From an uncultured Alphaproteobacteria bacterium (GTDB taxonomy: Bacteria; Pseudomonadota; Alphaproteobacteria; Rhizobiales; Ancalomicrobiaceae), in assembly GCA_937919435.1 (NCBI GenBank), contig CALFRR010000199.1:1-7852 (forward strand): a stretch of DNA of 7,852 nucleotides. The letters run 5' to 3'. This document shows, piece after piece, positions 6,589 to 7,852 of the stretch. The notes beneath the pieces are model-generated. The model did no database searches. It was given only the letters and a program-made list of their open reading frames with translations, and had not been told where the DNA came from. Every line of letters begins with the position of its first letter. The stretch's first letter is position 1. A program made the translations under genes and the position numbers.

Positions 6589-6617
6589 ATGGTAACGCCA
6601 CCGTTCTGCTTTGTCTC
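6589..6617 (-). promoter_or_regulatory. candidate promoter for the histidine kinase gene
   Basis: On the minus strand, GAGACA (6617-6612) and TACCAT (6594-6589) are 17 bases apart, each matching 4 of 6 consensus positions. Transcription would begin near 6582, about 90 nt before the kinase ATG. No other element in 6493-6740 looked better by eye. Confidence 0.4.
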
Positions 6618-6739
6618 TAGCCTCCTCGGGGCGGTTCGGAGCGGATTCGCCTCGCCCGGCGCGACGTGGGACATCGGCTCCGCTCCGCTCCGGGCGACGA
6701 AACCGGTGATTCCCCGAGGCCCGTGGGGTGGTCTCGTCG

Positions 6740-6768
6740 TTGACAGCCCCCTCCCACCCCCCTATAAG
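6740..6768 (+). promoter_or_regulatory. strong sigma-70 promoter of the rpmH-rnpA-yidC cluster
   Basis: TTGACA at 6740-6745 is a perfect -35 and TATAAG at 6763-6768 matches 5 of 6 at -10, with exactly 17 bases between. The spacer is pyrimidine-rich. This is the best promoter in the window and suits a highly expressed ribosomal protein gene. Transcription should start near 6775, giving an rpmH leader of about 195 nt. Confidence 0.85.
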
Positions 6769-6774
6769 CCCCGA

Positions 6775-6970
6775 CGACCGGGATCCTCGCCCTCTCAGGC
6801 CGCACGGCGACGTGCGCGCTCGGTTTGCCGTTCGCCGTCGGTGACGTGTTCCGCCGTCGTTCGGCGGGTCGCAAGGGCGTTGGCGGGGCTCCCACGAACT
6901 TCGTCCGCCGGGTTCGGCGGATCGGTACCACTCGAGACGAGGAGGCCGCTCTCCTGGGCGGCGACGACCC
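6775..6970 (+). promoter_or_regulatory. long structured 5' leader of rpmH
   Basis: The region between the presumed transcription start and the rpmH ATG holds no credible protein gene but several hairpins. Stem A is 6801-6805 with 6812-6816. Stem B is CCGCCG 6851-6856 with CGGCGG 6862-6867. Stem C is 6904-6910 with 6915-6921 and contains the same CCGCCG/CGGCGG arms as B. Stem D is AGGAG 6940-6944 with CTCCT 6951-6955. Because B and C share arm sequences, their four arms can also pair as one long two-stage hairpin. Stem D covers the only strong ribosome-binding site (GGAGG, 6941-6945), which is 25 bases from the ATG. No known leader family is recognised. Confidence 0.45.
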
Positions 6971-7105
6971 ATGAAGCGCACCTACCAGCCCTCCAAGATC
7001 GTGCGCAAGCGCCGCCACGGTTTCCGCGCCCGTTCCGCCACCGTCGGCGGCCGTCTGGTGCTGGCCCGTCGCCGCGCCCGCGGCCGCAAGCGCCTGTCGG
7101 CCTGA
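6971..7105 (+). CDS. rpmH: 50S ribosomal protein L34
   Basis: L34 is a small, highly basic protein of the large ribosomal subunit that binds 23S rRNA. The 44 residues begin MKRTYQPSKIVRKRRHGFRA and end in ARGRKRLSA, the universal L34 pattern; 44-46 is the normal length. Positions usually read as MATKGG and KVLNARR are SATVGG and LVLARRR here, which are mild changes. The strong promoter at 6740-6768 drives it. Its ribosome-binding site is unusual: the best one is 25 bases upstream within a hairpin, and the nearer GGGCGG (6956-6961) is weak. rnpA follows after 207 bases. Confidence 0.98.
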   Translation: MKRTYQPSKIVRKRRHGFRARSATVGGRLVLARRRARGRKRLSA

Positions 7106-7312
7106 TCGGTCGGATCGGCTCCCGGCGGGATGCCCGGGCCGGGTGGTTCGGTCGTGTCCGATCGCCGGGCTTCCAGCCGTCGGGCGTCGATACCGTTCGT
7201 CCCGGACGGTCGATCGGTCGGCGGCAGTGAACCGGTTCGGGCGGTCGATCGGGTGGTCGTCCGCCCGCGAGATCCGCCCGGCCGCGCCGAACCGCCGGAG
7301 GTCGCCACCGCC
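7106..7312 (+). other. rpmH-rnpA intergenic spacer
   Basis: These 207 bases between rpmH and rnpA are longer than often seen for this pair. They contain a run of short palindromes just after the rpmH stop, including GCCCGGGC, and two near-identical copies of GGCGGTCGATCGG-type sequence (CGGTCGATCGG near 7207 and 7242, about 35 bases apart). The rnpA frame stays open back to an ATG at 7130, but that stretch has no resemblance to RnpA, so I treat it as untranslated. No T-tract terminator is seen. Confidence 0.5.
7297..7302 (+). promoter_or_regulatory. ribosome-binding site that fixes the rnpA start
   Basis: GGAGGT is a near-perfect Shine-Dalgarno sequence 10 bases before the ATG at 7313. It decides the rnpA start against the 61-codon upstream open extension. 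Confidence 0.75.
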
Positions 7313-7744
7313 ATGGACCGACTGAAGAAGCGAGCCGAGTTCCTCGCCGTCGCCCGTGGCGGACGGGCCAATCGTGGCGCCTTCACGCTCCAGGCCGCGC
7401 CTGCGCCGACGGTCGACGCCGCCCCGCGTTGCGGCTTCACCGTGACCAAGAAGGTCGGCAACGCCGTCGTCCGCAATCGCGTCCGTCGACGCCTGCGCGA
7501 GGCGGTCCGCCTCGAGGCCGAGGCGCTCGGCCGAGACGGCGTCGACCACGTGCTCGTCGGTCGCCGCGAGGCGCTCGCCATCCCCTTCGCCGAACTCCGG
7601 GCCGATCTGCGCTCCGCCTTCGCCCAGGCGCACCGACGCCTCGCCAAGGCCGCTTCGCCCGCCGGCGCTTCTTCGCCCGACGACGCCACCGCTTCCGCCC
7701 GCCCCCGTGCCCGGTGCGGCGAAACCCCTGGACGGACCCGATGA
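7313..7744 (+). CDS. rnpA: ribonuclease P protein component
   Basis: RnpA is the protein subunit that helps the RNase P ribozyme bind pre-tRNA and trim its 5' leader. The 143-residue product starts MDRLKKRAEFLAVARGG, the usual alphaproteobacterial opening, has the GFTVTKKVGNAVVRNRVRRR core (41-60) with the RNR motif (54-56) that contacts RNA, and continues REAVRLE and the DHVLVGRREAL strand-helix. The fold ends near residue 112 (RRLAK). After it comes a tail of about 30 residues rich in Ala, Ser, Pro and Arg, predicted disordered. The start is set by GGAGGT at 7297-7302. The stop codon TGA overlaps the yidC ATG in ATGA, so the two are probably translationally coupled. In many bacteria yidD sits between rnpA and yidC; here it does not. 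Confidence 0.96.
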   Translation: MDRLKKRAEFLAVARGGRANRGAFTLQAAPAPTVDAAPRCGFTVTKKVGNAVVRNRVRRRLREAVRLEAEALGRDGVDHVLVGRREALAIPFAELRADLRSAFAQAHRRLAKAASPAGASSPDDATASARPRARCGETPGRTR

Positions 7745-7852
7745 TCGAGAATCGGAACTACTTCGTCGCGATCGGCCTGTCGATCGCCGTGCTCCTCGGG
7801 TGGCAGTACTTCGTCGCCGGCCCGAAGCTCGCCGCCGAGCGGGAACGTCAGG
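7741..7852 (+). CDS. yidC: membrane protein insertase YidC (N-terminal fragment, cut by window edge)
   Basis: YidC inserts and folds inner-membrane proteins, alone or with SecYEG. Only the first 37 codons are present. They read MIENRNYFVAIGLSIAVLLG and then WQYFVAGPKLAAERERQ: a short polar start, one transmembrane helix (about 7-25) with the Trp-Gln boundary typical of Gram-negative YidC, and the start of the charged periplasmic region. The position directly after rnpA supports the call. It begins inside the rnpA stop codon (ATGA), with GGACGG in the rnpA end as a possible ribosome-binding site. Confidence 0.93.
   Translation, partial: MIENRNYFVAIGLSIAVLLGWQYFVAGPKLAAERERQ

Noticed and set aside
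6493..6970. Replication origin near rpmH
   Set aside because: In some bacteria dnaA and oriC adjoin rpmH, but no TTATCCACA-type boxes or AT-rich unwinding region are seen here.
6493..6981. 163-residue N-terminal extension of the histidine kinase
   Set aside because: The stretch is Arg/Pro-rich with no domain, crosses the rpmH promoter and leader, and would place an unlikely long cytoplasmic tail before transmembrane helix 1.
6589..7230. Plus-strand open frame of 213 codons across rpmH
   Set aside because: It overlaps L34 in another frame and has no recognisable features.
1..7852. tRNA, rRNA, CRISPR or insertion sequence
   Set aside because: No cloverleaf, rRNA-like segment, spaced repeat array, transposase or terminal inverted repeats were found on reading both strands.

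Overview
The window looks chromosomal, from a GC-rich alphaproteobacterium, probably of the Rhizobiales/Hyphomicrobiales. The evidence is the rpmH-rnpA-yidC order, an L34 of alphaproteobacterial type, a YidC N-terminus of the kind I know from that order (a short polar start with an NRNYFVAI motif), and strong G/C preference at third codon positions. The order-level placement is inference from memory of protein sequences, not a search result.

Layout from left to right. Positions 1-2258 (minus) hold almost all of tex, an S1-domain nucleic-acid-binding protein, running off the left edge. Divergent from it, 2396-3167 (plus) is a compact two-gene unit: a 101-residue protein of unknown family, then an overlapping PIN-domain nuclease with all four acidic residues in place. 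This unit has visibly lower G+C than its neighbours and looks like an inserted toxin-antitoxin-like cassette; it is the most interesting part of the window. A perfect hairpin ends it against the convergent gene to its right.

Positions 3188-6492 (minus) read, in transcription order, a membrane-bound sensor histidine kinase, a D-lyxose isomerase (cupin fold, metal site intact) and a SorC-type sugar-responsive regulator. The kinase and isomerase are 40 bases apart, so they may be co-transcribed. No response regulator is seen.

Positions 6493-6970 hold no protein gene. They carry two outward-facing promoters: a candidate for the kinase (minus) and an almost perfect sigma-70 site for rpmH (plus). 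Both transcripts would have leaders with several perfect hairpins. From 6971 rightward is the conserved rpmH-rnpA-yidC cluster (ribosomal protein L34, RNase P protein, membrane insertase). rnpA and yidC overlap by ATGA, and yidD is absent between them. yidC runs off the right edge.
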